Shown piece after piece: positions 42,390 to 52,586 of a DNA stretch of 64,000 bases (its first letter is position 1; each line of letters begins with the position of its first letter). The translations under genes and the position numbers were made by a program. The DNA is from Enterobacter mori (lineage in GTDB: Bacteria; Pseudomonadota; Gammaproteobacteria; Enterobacterales; Enterobacteriaceae), in the NCBI RefSeq assembly GCF_025244905.1, contig NZ_CP104285.1, forward strand, positions 4,340,001-4,404,000. Direction: 5' to 3'. The notes under the pieces were generated by a model that saw only the letters and a list, made by a program, of their open reading frames with translations, did not search any database and was not told where the DNA came from.

Positions 42390-42617
42390 TGTGTGTACTC
42401 CCAAAGGTTCGGATAGTCTTTGTAACAGCGTATTCTAAAAAAGTGCACGTATTCGACCAGCTAATTCTGGTATAAATTCTAGTCGAAATTGTTACAAAGC
42501 ATATTTAACAGCAGCTTATCTGCTCATTTCATCACATAAATCATTATTAATCCTGTCTGTTACACTGTGAGCTACGTATTGTGCGCAAGACAGTAAACCG
42601 GCAGCAAAGGCTTCACC
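42390..42617. promoter_or_regulatory. Divergent ompR / greB promoter region
   Basis: This 228-base gap serves both genes. Perfect 10-base inverted repeats, CTTTGTAACA (42418-42427) and TGTTACAAAG (42490-42499), are separated by 62 bases on the ompR side. A GTATTC pair lies between them. No standard CRP site was seen, although cAMP-CRP influences ompB in E. coli. Confidence 0.5.
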
Positions 42618-43091
42618 ATGAAAACGCCCCTGATCACCCGCGAAGGGTACGAGAAACTCAAAAAAGAGATGGATTACCTGTGGCGCGAAGAGCGTCCTGA
42701 AGTGACCAAAAAGGTGACCTGGGCCGCAAGCCTGGGCGATCGCAGCGAAAATGCGGACTACCAGTACAATAAAAAGCGACTGCGTGAGATCGACCGCCGG
42801 GTTCGCTACCTGACAAAGTGCCTTGAGAACCTGAAAATTGTCGATTACTCCCCGCAACAGGAGGGCAAAGTATTCTTCGGCGCGTGGGTTGAAATCGAAA
42901 ACGATGACGGCAACACCCTGCGGTTTCGTATTGTTGGCTACGATGAAATTTTTGGTCGTAAGGATTACATCTCCATCGACTCCCCGATGGCCCGCGCGCT
43001 GCTGAAAAAGGAAGTGGGCGATCTGGCCGTCGTTCAGACCCCTTCCGGCGAAGCCAGCTGGTACGTGAACGAAATCGAGTACGTTAAATAG
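42618..43091 (+). CDS. greB: Transcript cleavage factor GreB
   Basis: This 157-residue factor rescues backtracked RNA polymerase by stimulating transcript cleavage. The N-terminal coiled coil carries the acidic tip (GDRSENADYQYNKKRLREID); the C-terminal FKBP-like domain follows (SIDSPMARALLKKEVGD). Sequence and length match E. coli GreB. It is divergent from ompR and upstream of yhgF, as in E. coli. Confidence 0.97.
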   Translation: MKTPLITREGYEKLKKEMDYLWREERPEVTKKVTWAASLGDRSENADYQYNKKRLREIDRRVRYLTKCLENLKIVDYSPQQEGKVFFGAWVEIENDDGNTLRFRIVGYDEIFGRKDYISIDSPMARALLKKEVGDLAVVQTPSGEASWYVNEIEYVK

Positions 43092-43178
43092 TCCGAGAGC
43101 GCCCTCCCCGGCTGGCATTTTGCCGTGTCAGCCCGTATAACTATCCCCTGATTTTTCGACTCAACAGATGATAAAGCC

Positions 43179-45509
43179 ATGATGAAAGATTCGCTCTGCC
43201 GCATTATTGCGGGTGATATTCAGGCCAGAGCCGAACAGGTAGAAGCTGCCGTTCGCCTGCTTGATGAAGGGAACACCGTGCCGTTTATTGCACGCTATCG
43301 TAAGGAAGTCACCGGTGGTCTGGATGACACACAGCTGCGTAACCTGGAGACACGTCTGGGTTATCTGCGCGAGCTGGAAGAACGTCGTCAGGCGATCCTG
43401 AAATCCATCGGCGAACAGGGCAAGCTGACCAGCGAGCTGGAAAACGCCATCAATGGCACCCTGAGCAAAACAGAATTAGAAGATCTCTATCTGCCGTATA
43501 AACCGAAGCGTCGCACGCGCGGGCAGATTGCGATTGAAGCGGGCCTTGAGCCGCTGGCCGACCTGCTGTGGAACGAGCCTTCTCACGACCCGGAAACCGA
43601 AGCGGCCAAATTTATCGACGCTGATAAAGGCGTAGCGGACACCAAGGCCGCCCTCGACGGCGCACGCTACATTCTGATGGAGCGGTTCTCTGAAGACGCC
43701 GCCCTGCTCGCCAAAGTGCGTGATTACCTGTGGAAAAACGCCCACATCGTCTCTACCGTGGTGGCGGGCAAAGAGGAAGAAGGCGCGAAATTCCGCGACT
43801 ACTTCGATCATCACGAACCGATTTCTACCGCGCCGTCGCACCGCGCGCTGGCGATGTTCCGCGGCCGCAACGAAGGCGTGCTCCAGCTCTCCCTGAATGC
43901 AGACCCGCAGTTTGACGAGCCGCCGAAAGAGAGCCACTGCGAGCAGATCATTATCGGTCACCTCGGCCTGCGCCTGAACAACGCCCCGGCGGACAGCTGG
44001 CGTAAAGGCGTGGTGAGCTGGACCTGGCGGATCAAGGTGCTGATGCACCTCGAAACCGAGCTGATGGGCACCGTGCGCGAGCGCGCCGAAGACGAAGCGA
44101 TCAACGTCTTCGCCCGTAACCTGCACGACCTGCTGATGGCCGCCCCGGCCGGCCTGCGCGCGACCATGGGCCTCGACCCGGGCCTGCGTACCGGCGTGAA
44201 GGTTGCCGTCGTTGACGGCACCGGCAAGCTTGTCGCTACCGACACCATTTACCCGCACACCGGTCAGGCAGCAAAAGCCGCCGTCGTGGTGGCGGCGCTG
44301 TGCGAGAAGTACAACGTGGAACTGGTCGCCATCGGCAACGGTACGGCCTCACGCGAAACCGAACGTTTCTATCTCGACGTGCAGAAACAGTTCCCGAAAG
44401 TGACGGCGCAGAAAGTGATCGTCAGCGAAGCGGGCGCATCCGTCTATTCCGCGTCCGAGCTGGCGGCGCTGGAGTTCCCGGACCTGGACGTTTCCCTGCG
44501 CGGCGCGGTTTCTATCGCACGCCGCCTGCAGGATCCGCTGGCCGAACTCGTGAAGATCGACCCGAAATCCATCGGCGTAGGCCAGTATCAGCACGATGTG
44601 AGTCAGACGCAGCTGGCGCGCAAGCTGGATGCGGTGGTGGAAGACTGCGTAAACGCCGTCGGCGTGGACCTGAACACCGCCTCCGTTCCTCTGCTGACCC
44701 GCGTGGCGGGCTTAACACGCATGATGGCGCAGAACATCGTCTCCTGGCGCGATGAGAACGGTCAGTTCCAGAACCGTCAGCAGCTGCTGAAGGTGAGCCG
44801 TCTGGGACCAAAAGCCTTTGAACAGTGCGCAGGCTTCCTGCGCATCAACCACGGCGATAACCCGCTCGATGCCTCTACCGTTCACCCGGAAGCCTACCCG
44901 GTTGTGGAGCGCATTCTGGCCGCAACCCAACAGGCGCTGAAAGACCTGATGGGCGACAGCAGCGCGCTGCGTAACCTGAAAGCATCGGATTTCACCGACG
45001 AACAGTTCGGCGTACCGACGGTCACCGACATCATCAAAGAGCTGGAAAAACCGGGCCGCGATCCGCGTCCTGAGTTCAAAACGGCGACCTTTGCTGACGG
45101 CGTGGAGACCATGAACGACCTGCTGCCCGGCATGGTACTGGAAGGTGCGGTCACCAACGTCACCAACTTTGGCGCGTTTGTGGATATCGGCGTGCACCAG
45201 GATGGCCTTGTCCACATTTCTTCCCTCGCCGACAAGTTCGTTGAAGACCCGCACACCGTGGTCAAAGCGGGCGACATCGTGAAGGTGAAAGTGCTGGAAG
45301 TGGATCTGCAGCGCAAGCGTATCGCCCTGACCATGCGCCTGGACGAGCAGCCGGGCGAAACCAACGCGCGCCGCGGCGGCAACGGCGGTGGCCGCGAGCA
45401 GCAGCGTCCAGCGGCCAAAGCGGCAAAACCGCGCGGACGTGACGCACAGCCTGCGGGCAACAGCGCGATGATGGATGCGCTGGCGGCGGCAATGGGGAAG
45501 AAACGCTAA
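43179..45509 (+). CDS. yhgF: Tex-family RNA-binding protein YhgF
   Basis: This 776-residue Tex homologue is a nucleic-acid-binding protein of the transcription machinery. An N-terminal helical region leads to a YqgF/RNase H-like core ([18 protein letters not shown] near residue 335), helix-hairpin-helix segments ([17 protein letters not shown]), and a C-terminal S1 domain ([21 protein letters not shown], about 652-720). A Gly/Arg-rich tail follows. Length is close to E. coli YhgF (773). Confidence 0.95.
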   Translation: MMKDSLCRIIAGDIQARAEQVEAAVRLLDEGNTVPFIARYRKEVTGGLDDTQLRNLETRLGYLRELEERRQAILKSIGEQGKLTSELENAINGTLSKTELEDLYLPYKPKRRTRGQIAIEAGLEPLADLLWNEPSHDPETEAAKFIDADKGVADTKAALDGARYILMERFSEDAALLAKVRDYLWKNAHIVSTVVAGKEEEGAKFRDYFDHHEPISTAPSHRALAMFRGRNEGVLQLSLNADPQFDEPPKESHCEQIIIGHLGLRLNNAPADSWRKGVVSWTWRIKVLMHLETELMGTVRERAEDEAINVFARNLHDLLMAAPAGLRATMGLDPGLRTGVKVAVVDGTGKLVATDTIYPHTGQAAKAAVVVAALCEKYNVELVAIGNGTASRETERFYLDVQKQFPKVTAQKVIVSEAGASVYSASELAALEFPDLDVSLRGAVSIARRLQDPLAELVKIDPKSIGVGQYQHDVSQTQLARKLDAVVEDCVNAVGVDLNTASVPLLTRVAGLTRMMAQNIVSWRDENGQFQNRQQLLKVSRLGPKAFEQCAGFLRINHGDNPLDASTVHPEAYPVVERILAATQQALKDLMGDSSALRNLKASDFTDEQFGVPTVTDIIKELEKPGRDPRPEFKTATFADGVETMNDLLPGMVLEGAVTNVTNFGAFVDIGVHQDGLVHISSLADKFVEDPHTVVKAGDIVKVKVLEVDLQRKRIALTMRLDEQPGETNARRGGNGGGREQQRPAAKAAKPRGRDAQPAGNSAMMDALAAAMGKKR

Positions 45510-45522
45510 GGTAATAAATATC

Positions 45523-45608
45523 CCCCCTCACCCTAACCCTCTCCCCAGAGGGGAGAGGGTACCCATCGAGCCCCTCGCCCCTCTGGGGAGAGGGGTTGGG
45601 GTGAGGGG
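45523..45608. repeat. Paired CCCTCACCC palindromic repeat after yhgF
   Basis: Inverted copies ccccctcaccctaaccctct then ccccagaggggagagggt, and cccctcgcccctctggggag then aggggttggggtgagggg, separated by about 10 bases. This is the same composite as after hslO, with slightly different loop sequence. Confidence 0.85.
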
Positions 45609-46081
<473 letters not shown>

Positions 46082-46110
46082 CAAGCCAGCGGTTCAGTGA
46101 GTCTATTACA

Positions 46111-48429
46111 ATGAAAAAATTAACTATTGGCTTAATTGGCAATCCTAATTCCGGCAAGACAACCTTATTTAATCAGTTAACCGGTGCGCGCCAGCGCGTT
46201 GGCAACTGGGCAGGCGTGACGGTTGAACGCAAAGAAGGCCAGTTCACGACGACAGACAATCAGGTCACGCTGGTCGATCTGCCTGGCACCTATTCGCTCA
46301 CCACGATTTCATCCCAGACCTCGCTCGATGAGCAGATCGCCTGCCACTATATTCTGAGCGGCGACGCGGATATGCTCATCAACGTGGTGGATGCGTCCAA
46401 CCTTGAGCGCAATCTCTATCTGACGCTGCAGCTGCTTGAGCTGGGTATTCCCTGCATCGTGGCGCTTAACATGCTTGATATCGCAGAGAAGCAGAAATTG
46501 CGCATCGACGTCGATGCCCTCTCCGCCCGACTGGGCTGCCCGGTGGTTCCGCTGGTCTCTACCCGCGGGCGCGGCATTGACGCCCTGAAGCTGTCCGTTG
46601 ACCGCCATGCAGGCAACGCCGACGTTGAACTGGTGCACTACGCGCAGCCGCTGCTTCGCGAAGCCAGCCAACTGGCGGAAGAGATGGACACCGCCATGCC
46701 TGTCAGACAGCGTCAATGGCTCGGCCTGCAGATGCTGGAAGGTGATATCTACAGCCGCGCCTATGCCGGTGACGCGGCAGATAAACTCGACGTCGCGCTC
46801 GCACGCCTTAGCGATGAACTGGACGACCCCGCCCTGCACATCGCGGATGCCCGTTATCAGGCCATCGCCGCGATTTGCGACGTGGTCAGTAACGCCCTGA
46901 CGGCAGAGCCCAGCCGCTTTACCGCCGCCGTTGATAAGATTGTGCTCAACCGCTTCCTCGGTTTGCCGATCTTCCTGCTGGTGATGTACCTGATGTTCCT
47001 GCTCGCCATTAACATCGGCGGCGCGCTCCAGCCTGTCTTTGATGCCGGTTCCGTGGCGATCTTCGTGCACGGTATCCAGTGGCTGGGCTACACCCTGCAC
47101 TTCCCGGAATGGCTGACCATCTTCCTCGCCCAGGGGATTGGCGGCGGTATCAACACCGTGCTGCCGCTGGTACCGCAGATCGGTATGATGTACCTGTTCC
47201 TCTCCTTCCTCGAAGACTCCGGCTATATGGCTCGCGCGGCGTTCGTGATGGATCGCCTGATGCAGGCGCTGGGGCTGCCGGGTAAATCCTTCGTGCCGCT
47301 GATTGTTGGCTTCGGTTGTAACGTGCCGTCGGTGATGGGTGCACGTACGCTGGATGCACCGCGTGAACGGCTGATGACCATTATGATGGCGCCATTTATG
47401 TCCTGCGGGGCGCGTCTGGCCATCTTTGCGGTCTTTGCCGCCGCTTTCTTTGGTCAGCAGGGCGCGCTGGCGGTCTTCTCGCTGTACGTGCTCGGCATCG
47501 TGATGGCGATCCTGACCGGTCTGATGCTGAAGCACACCATTATGCGCGGTGAAGCGTCACCGTTTGTGATGGAGCTGCCGGTCTACCACATACCGCATCT
47601 GAAAAGCCTGGCAATTCAGACCTGGCAGCGCCTGAAAGGCTTCGTGCTGCGCGCCGGTAAGGTGATTGTCATCGTCAGTATCTTCCTGAGCGCGCTGAAC
47701 AGCTTCACGTTGAGCGGGCAAGCGGCAGATAACATCAACGACTCCGCGCTGGCCTCCGTCAGCCGTGTCATCACGCCGGTGTTCAAACCGATTGGCGTGC
47801 ATGAGGATAACTGGCAGGCGACCGTGGGCCTGTTCACCGGCGCGATGGCGAAAGAGGTGGTTGTCGGCACGCTGAACACCCTTTACACCGCCGAGAATAT
47901 CCAGGAAGCGGAATTTAACCCGGCGGAGTTTCACCTCGGCGACGAGCTGCTCGGCGCGGTGGAAGAGACCTGGCAGAGCCTGAAAGACACCTTCAGCCTG
48001 AGCGTGCTGGCGAACCCGATTGAGGCCAGCAAAGGCGACGGCGAAATGGCGACCGGCGCCATGGGCGTGATGAGCGAGAAATTCGGCAGTGCGTCAGCGG
48101 CCTACAGCTACCTCATCTTCGTGTTGCTGTACATTCCGTGCATCTCGGTGATGGGGGCGATTGCCCGTGAGTCCAGCCGCGGCTGGATGGGCTTCTCCAT
48201 TCTGTGGGGGTTGAATATCGCTTACTCCCTGGCGACGGTGTTCTATCAGACCGTAAACTTCAGCCAGCACCCGCGTTACAGCCTGGTCTGCATCCTGGCG
48301 GTGATCCTGTTTAACGTGATAGTGATTGGCCTGCTGCGTCGGGCGCGGAGCCGCGTTGATATCAACCTGCTGGCGACGCGTAAAACCCCGACCTCCTGCT
48401 GCAACAGCCCGGCTGGCGACTGTCACTAA
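46111..48429 (+). CDS. feoB: Ferrous iron transporter FeoB
   Basis: This 772-residue inner-membrane Fe(II) transporter has an N-terminal GTPase domain: G1 [13 protein letters not shown] (about 10-22), G3 DLPGTYSL, G4 NMLD. A helical GDI domain follows, then about ten transmembrane segments including two Gate regions with conserved cysteines ([11 protein letters not shown] and [10 protein letters not shown]). The C-terminus carries CC ([10 protein letters not shown]). Length matches E. coli (773). Confidence 0.98.
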   Translation: MKKLTIGLIGNPNSGKTTLFNQLTGARQRVGNWAGVTVERKEGQFTTTDNQVTLVDLPGTYSLTTISSQTSLDEQIACHYILSGDADMLINVVDASNLERNLYLTLQLLELGIPCIVALNMLDIAEKQKLRIDVDALSARLGCPVVPLVSTRGRGIDALKLSVDRHAGNADVELVHYAQPLLREASQLAEEMDTAMPVRQRQWLGLQMLEGDIYSRAYAGDAADKLDVALARLSDELDDPALHIADARYQAIAAICDVVSNALTAEPSRFTAAVDKIVLNRFLGLPIFLLVMYLMFLLAINIGGALQPVFDAGSVAIFVHGIQWLGYTLHFPEWLTIFLAQGIGGGINTVLPLVPQIGMMYLFLSFLEDSGYMARAAFVMDRLMQALGLPGKSFVPLIVGFGCNVPSVMGARTLDAPRERLMTIMMAPFMSCGARLAIFAVFAAAFFGQQGALAVFSLYVLGIVMAILTGLMLKHTIMRGEASPFVMELPVYHIPHLKSLAIQTWQRLKGFVLRAGKVIVIVSIFLSALNSFTLSGQAADNINDSALASVSRVITPVFKPIGVHEDNWQATVGLFTGAMAKEVVVGTLNTLYTAENIQEAEFNPAEFHLGDELLGAVEETWQSLKDTFSLSVLANPIEASKGDGEMATGAMGVMSEKFGSASAAYSYLIFVLLYIPCISVMGAIARESSRGWMGFSILWGLNIAYSLATVFYQTVNFSQHPRYSLVCILAVILFNVIVIGLLRRARSRVDINLLATRKTPTSCCNSPAGDCH

Positions 48430-48440
48430 GGGGCAAACAG

Positions 48441-48680
48441 ATGGCGTCGTTGATTCAGGTTCGTGATTTACTGGCGTTACAGGGGCGCATGGAGGCAAAG
48501 CAGCTGAGCCTCAGCCTGCATACGCCCCAGCCGATGATCGATGCCATGCTGGAAAGACTCGAAGCGATGGGAAAGGCCGAGCGTATTCAGGAAGAGCCGG
48601 ACGGTTGTTTGTCCGGCAGCTGTAAACGTTGCCCGGAAGGGAAAGCCTGCCTCAGGGAGTGGTGGACACTGCGCGAATAA
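48441..48680 (+). CDS. feoC: Fe(2+)-dependent regulator FeoC
   Basis: This 79-residue winged-helix protein ends in four cysteines ([16 protein letters not shown]), a probable iron-sulfur site. In related species FeoC protects or tunes FeoB. It starts 11 bases after the feoB stop. Its final nine codons overlap the end of bioH on the opposite strand (29 bases), a true convergent overlap of two conserved genes. Confidence 0.95.
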   Translation: MASLIQVRDLLALQGRMEAKQLSLSLHTPQPMIDAMLERLEAMGKAERIQEEPDGCLSGSCKRCPEGKACLREWWTLRE

Positions 48681-49434
48681 AGCCGGACAGCGCCGAACAA
48701 AACTCGCCGGGGTGCGAGATAAACGGCGCGTGTGCCGCTTTGGCAACCACCAGCGATTGGCTCTCCGGCCACAGGTCATCCAGCAGCGGAACCACCTTGC
48801 GCGGCACCAGCCCGTCCAGATAACCATAAATACGCAGATGCGGGACCGCCAGCGACGCCAGTGGTTCACGCAGATCGACCGTTTTCAGGATCTCAAGCCC
48901 CCCGTTAAGCACCTCAACGTCAGGCATCGGCAGCGAAAGCACGGTCTGTTTCAGCGTGCGCGCGTCCTGACGCGCGGTGTCTGTTCCCATCGTCTGCAGC
49001 GCGAGAAAACGTTCCACCGTCCGCTGAAAGTCTTCGCTTAGCTGCTGCTGGAATCCGGCCAGCACTTCAGGCTTGATCCCCGGCCACGCGTCCTGCGCGC
49101 TAAAGCACGGTGACGAGGCCACGGTAACCAGCGCGCTCACGCGCCCGGGGTTATCCAGCGCAATTTTGCTTGCCACCAGCCCACCCAGGCTCCAGCCCAG
49201 CCAGACGGCGCTTTGCGGCGCGGCATCCAAAACCTGCTGCGCCATCTCATCAAGCGACATCGCGCCAAAGCCGCGGCTGCGGCCATAGCCCGGCAAATCC
49301 ACCAAATGAAGTGTAAATTGCGAGGCGAGTTCCTCACTTACGCAACGCCACACTTCAGCATTCAGTCCCCATCCGTGCAGCAGCACAAGATGACAATTTC
49401 CCGTCCCGACGGTCTGCCACCACAGCGTCTTCAT
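48652..49434 (-). CDS. bioH: Pimeloyl-ACP methyl ester esterase BioH
   Basis: This 260-residue alpha/beta hydrolase removes the methyl group from pimeloyl-ACP methyl ester in biotin synthesis. Catalytic Ser82 is in LGWSLGGLV; the aspartate lies in [10 protein letters not shown] and the histidine in [11 protein letters not shown]. It is a little longer at the C-terminus than E. coli BioH (256). It is divergent from gntX. Confidence 0.96.
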   Translation of the reverse strand: MKTLWWQTVGTGNCHLVLLHGWGLNAEVWRCVSEELASQFTLHLVDLPGYGRSRGFGAMSLDEMAQQVLDAAPQSAVWLGWSLGGLVASKIALDNPGRVSALVTVASSPCFSAQDAWPGIKPEVLAGFQQQLSEDFQRTVERFLALQTMGTDTARQDARTLKQTVLSLPMPDVEVLNGGLEILKTVDLREPLASLAVPHLRIYGYLDGLVPRKVVPLLDDLWPESQSLVVAKAAHAPFISHPGEFCSALSGFIRAVSTTP

Positions 49435-49470
49435 CAGCTATCGTTCTCTTTTTTTACATGGAGGTTGCCT

Positions 49471-50154
49471 ATGCTAACAGTGCCCGGCTTGTGCTGGCTA
49501 TGCCGAATGCCGCTTGCGCTCAGCGCGTGGGGGATTTGTTCCGTCTGTACCCGCTCGCTGGAAGGACGCATCGTGGGGTGTCCGCAATGTGGGTTACCGG
49601 CGGTCAGCCTGGCGATCCCCTGTGGCCGCTGCCTGAAAAAAGCGCCGCCGTGGCAAGCGCTTGTGGCGGTGGATAATTATGTTCCGCCGCTCAGCCTGCT
49701 TATCCACGCGCTGAAGTTTTCCCACCAAAGCATACTGGCGACGCCCCTTGCCCGCCTGCTGCTTCTCGCCGTTTTGCAGGCGCGACGAACGCGCGCGCTG
49801 CCACGGGTCGACATGCTGATGAATGTCCCCCTGCACCACCGTCGTCACTGGCGGCGCGGCTATAACCAAAGCGACCTGCTCTGTCGTCCGCTCGCCCGCT
49901 GGCTTGGATGCCGTTACGCTGCCTCCGCGCTCAGGCGCGTGCAGGCAACCGCAATACAACATCAGCTCAGCGCGCGGCTTCGCAAAAGGAACCTGAAAAA
50001 TGCCTTCCGCCTTGAATTGCCGGTTCACGGCCTCCATATCGCGCTTGTGGATGACGTCGTCACCACGGGCAGTACCGTTGCTGAACTTTCCCGACTGCTT
50101 TTGCAAAGCGGCGCCGCGTCGGTTCAGGTATGGTGTCTGTGCCGTACCTTGTAG
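49471..50154 (+). CDS. gntX: ComF-family phosphoribosyltransferase-like protein GntX
   Basis: This 227-residue protein has a cysteine-rich N-terminus (CWLCRMPL, CSVCTRSL, CPQCGLP, CGRCL), probably a zinc finger, and a C-terminal phosphoribosyltransferase fold with the LVDDVVTTGSTVAEL motif. It belongs to the ComF family; in E. coli it is linked with use of external DNA, like the hof genes in this window. The start at 49471 follows GGAGG; a longer frame upstream overlaps bioH and is not supported. Confidence 0.94.
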   Translation: MLTVPGLCWLCRMPLALSAWGICSVCTRSLEGRIVGCPQCGLPAVSLAIPCGRCLKKAPPWQALVAVDNYVPPLSLLIHALKFSHQSILATPLARLLLLAVLQARRTRALPRVDMLMNVPLHHRRHWRRGYNQSDLLCRPLARWLGCRYAASALRRVQATAIQHQLSARLRKRNLKNAFRLELPVHGLHIALVDDVVTTGSTVAELSRLLLQSGAASVQVWCLCRTL

Positions 50155-50215
50155 CCCTTCTTCAATGGGCGTATGATTATACCCAGGTAATTTAGTCAAC
50201 TATTAGGCCAAAGCT

Positions 50216-50791
50216 ATGATCCGTATTTCCGATTCTGCACAAGCGCACTTTGCCAAATTGCTGGCAAATCAGGAAGAAGGGACGCAGATCCGCGTGTTTG
50301 TGATCAATCCAGGCACCCCGAATGCAGAATGTGGTGTCTCGTATTGTCCTCCGGACGCTGTGGAAGCAACTGACACTGCCCTTAAATTTGAACAGCTCAC
50401 CGCGTACGTCGATGAACTGAGCGCGCCGTATCTTGACGATGCGGAAATCGACTTTGTTACAGACCAACTGGGTTCTCAACTGACCCTGAAAGCACCGAAC
50501 GCGAAAATGCGTAAAGTGTCTGACGATGCCCCGCTGATGGAGCGCGTTGAGTATCTGCTGCAATCGCAGATCAACCCACAGCTGGCAGGACACGGTGGCC
50601 GTGTAACCCTGATGGAAATCACGGAAGACGGTCTGGCGATCCTGCAGTTCGGCGGCGGCTGTAATGGCTGTTCTATGGTCGACGTGACCCTGAAGGAAGG
50701 GATCGAGAAGCAGCTGCTGAACGAATTCCCGGAACTGAAGGGCGTGCGCGATCTGACCGAGCACCAGCGCGGCGAGCACTCTTACTACTAA
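50216..50791 (+). CDS. nfuA: Iron-sulfur biogenesis protein NfuA
   Basis: This 191-residue Fe-S carrier has a degenerate A-type N-terminal domain and a C-terminal Nfu domain with the cluster-binding CxxC ([14 protein letters not shown], Cys149/Cys152 region). It delivers [4Fe-4S] clusters under oxidative stress or iron starvation. Sequence and length match E. coli NfuA. It is followed by REP and repeat elements before the gntT control region. Confidence 0.97.
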   Translation: MIRISDSAQAHFAKLLANQEEGTQIRVFVINPGTPNAECGVSYCPPDAVEATDTALKFEQLTAYVDELSAPYLDDAEIDFVTDQLGSQLTLKAPNAKMRKVSDDAPLMERVEYLLQSQINPQLAGHGGRVTLMEITEDGLAILQFGGGCNGCSMVDVTLKEGIEKQLLNEFPELKGVRDLTEHQRGEHSYY

Positions 50792-50810
50792 TTCAGTCCC
50801 CGTCTGTACC

Positions 50811-50840
50811 GCCCGGTGACGCTGCGCTTACCGGGCCTAC
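50811..50840. repeat. REP unit after nfuA
   Basis: GCCCGGTgacgctgcgctta then CCGGGCctac: one REP palindrome 19 bases after the nfuA stop. Confidence 0.8.
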
Positions 50841-50860
50841 AAAGACAGCGCGGTTTGATG

Positions 50861-50893
50861 CCCTCACCCTTGCCCTCTCCCACAGGGAGAGGG
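50861..50893. repeat. CCCTCACCC-family palindromic repeat after nfuA
   Basis: ccctcacccttgccctctcc then cacagggagaggg: one unit of the second family, 20 bases past the REP. Confidence 0.75.
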
Positions 50894-51183
50894 AACAAAC
50901 ACTAAAACCGGCAACATGCGTTGCCGTTTTGCCTTTACCTCCCCTCCATATGTTGACCTGCATCTCATAATTTAAATTTTACCTGCCTGGGTGATTCTCA
51001 ATCACATAATGTTACCCGTATCATTCTCGTGGGCACTCAACACCCTTATAACAGCCGACTAAACTTAATGGTTTCGCAGGCATCAGTATGAGTGCCGTTA
51101 ACGCTCTGTTCCCAGTTGGGACAATCGGAATTTGTCGTTGAAACAATGACGTTACCCATAACAATTCAAAGGCCAGGTAAATC
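50894..51183 (+). promoter_or_regulatory. gntT promoter with two GntR-like operators
   Basis: ATGTTACCCGTATCAT (51009-51024) and ACGTTACCCATAACAA (51149-51164) both resemble the GntR operator ATGTTACCGGTAACAT. In E. coli gntT also has two GntR sites, one near the promoter and one downstream. TTGACC at 50953-50958 is a possible -35. A CRP-like GGTGATTCTCAATCACA (50990-51006) has seven rather than six bases between half-sites, so CRP binding is doubtful. Confidence 0.65.
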
Positions 51184-52500
51184 ATGCCATTAGTCATCGT
51201 CGCTATCGGTGTTGTGTTATTACTGCTCTTGATGATCCGTTTCAAAATGAACGGATTTATCGCTTTGGTTCTGGTGGCACTTGCAGTCGGTCTGATGCAA
51301 GGGATGCCGCTGGTGAAAGTCATCAGCTCGATTAAAGCCGGTGTCGGCGGCACGCTCGGCAGCCTGGCGTTGATCATGGGCTTCGGCGCCATGCTCGGCA
51401 AAATGCTGGCGGACTGCGGGGGTGCGCAGCGTATTGCCACCACCCTGATTGCCAAATTCGGTAAACAGCACATTCAGTGGGCCGTGGTGTTAACCGGTTT
51501 TACCGTCGGTTTCGCGCTGTTCTATGAAGTGGGCTTCGTGCTGATGCTGCCGCTGGTGTTCACCATCGCCGCTGCGGCAAACATCCCGCTGCTGTATGTC
51601 GGTGTGCCAATGGCTGCAGCGCTGTCCGTGACCCACGGCTTCCTGCCGCCGCACCCGGGTCCAACCGCTATCGCCACCATCTTCCACGCGGATATGGGTA
51701 AAACACTGCTGTTCGGTACGATTCTGGCGATCCCAACCGTGATTCTGGCAGGCCCGGTTTATGCCCGCTTCCTGAAAGGCATTGATAAGCCGATTCCGGA
51801 AGGTTTGTACAGCGCCAAAACCTTCACCGAAGAAGAGATGCCTGGCTTTGGCGTCAGCGTCTGGACCTCTCTGGTGCCGGTGATACTGATGGCGATGCGT
51901 GCTGTCGCTGAGATGGTTCTGCCAAAAGGTCACGCGTTTCTGCCCGTTGCGGAGTTCCTGGGTGACCCGGTGATGGCCACGCTGATTGCGGTGCTGATCG
52001 CGATGTTCACCTTCGGTCTGAACCGTGGCCGCTCGATGGATCAGATCAACGACACGCTGACCTCTTCCATCAAAATCATTGCCATGATGCTCCTGATCAT
52101 CGGCGGTGGCGGTGCGTTCAAGCAGGTTCTGGTCGACAGCGGCGTGGACAAATACATCGCGTCCATGATGCATGCCACCAACCTTTCCCCACTGTTTATG
52201 GCATGGTTTATCGCCGCCGTTCTGCGTATCGCGCTGGGTTCTGCAACCGTTGCGGCCATCACGGCAGGCGGTATCGTTGCCCCGCTGATTGCGACCACGG
52301 GCGTAAGCCCTGAGCTGATGGTTATCGCGGTCGGTTCCGGTAGCGTGATTTTCTCTCACGTTAACGACCCTGGTTTCTGGCTGTTCAAGGAGTACTTCAA
52401 CCTGACTATCGGTGAAACCATCAAGTCCTGGTCCGCGCTGGAAACCATTATTTCGGTGTGTGGTCTGGTCGGGGTGCTGCTGCTGAATATGGTGGTCTGA
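51184..52500 (+). CDS. gntT: High-affinity gluconate transporter GntT
   Basis: This 438-residue gluconate:H+ symporter of the GntP family lies in the inner membrane. About twelve to fourteen hydrophobic segments are visible from residue 2 (LVIVAIGVVLLLLLMIRF). Conserved family stretches include GFLPPHPGPTAIA and SGSVIFSHVNDPGFWLFKEY. Length equals E. coli GntT. GntR-type operators precede it. Confidence 0.96.
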   Translation: MPLVIVAIGVVLLLLLMIRFKMNGFIALVLVALAVGLMQGMPLVKVISSIKAGVGGTLGSLALIMGFGAMLGKMLADCGGAQRIATTLIAKFGKQHIQWAVVLTGFTVGFALFYEVGFVLMLPLVFTIAAAANIPLLYVGVPMAAALSVTHGFLPPHPGPTAIATIFHADMGKTLLFGTILAIPTVILAGPVYARFLKGIDKPIPEGLYSAKTFTEEEMPGFGVSVWTSLVPVILMAMRAVAEMVLPKGHAFLPVAEFLGDPVMATLIAVLIAMFTFGLNRGRSMDQINDTLTSSIKIIAMMLLIIGGGGAFKQVLVDSGVDKYIASMMHATNLSPLFMAWFIAAVLRIALGSATVAAITAGGIVAPLIATTGVSPELMVIAVGSGSVIFSHVNDPGFWLFKEYFNLTIGETIKSWSALETIISVCGLVGVLLLNMVV

Positions 52501-52501
52501 T

Positions 52502-52540
52502 AAAAAAAAGCCGGGTGGCGCTGACGCTTACCCGGCCTAC
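52502..52540 (-). repeat. REP unit serving as the malQ terminator
   Basis: GCCGGGTggcgctgacgctt then ACCCGGCctac is a REP palindrome. Its stem is preceded on the plus strand by AAAAAAAA (52502-52509), so on the minus strand it has the form of a rho-independent terminator for malPQ. Confidence 0.75.
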
Positions 52541-52546
52541 ATTCTA

Positions 52547-52581
52547 TTCCCTCTCCCTCTGGGAGAGGGTTAGGGTGAGGG
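52547..52581. repeat. CCCTCACCC-family palindromic repeat between gntT and malQ
   Basis: ttccctctccctctgggaga then gggttagggtgaggg: one unit of the second family directly beside the REP unit. Confidence 0.75.
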
Positions 52582-52586
52582 TGAAA

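Noticed and set aside
50990..51006. CRP site before gntT
   Set aside because: Half-sites GGTGA and TCACA are separated by seven bases rather than six, so it was kept only as a doubtful element in the region note.
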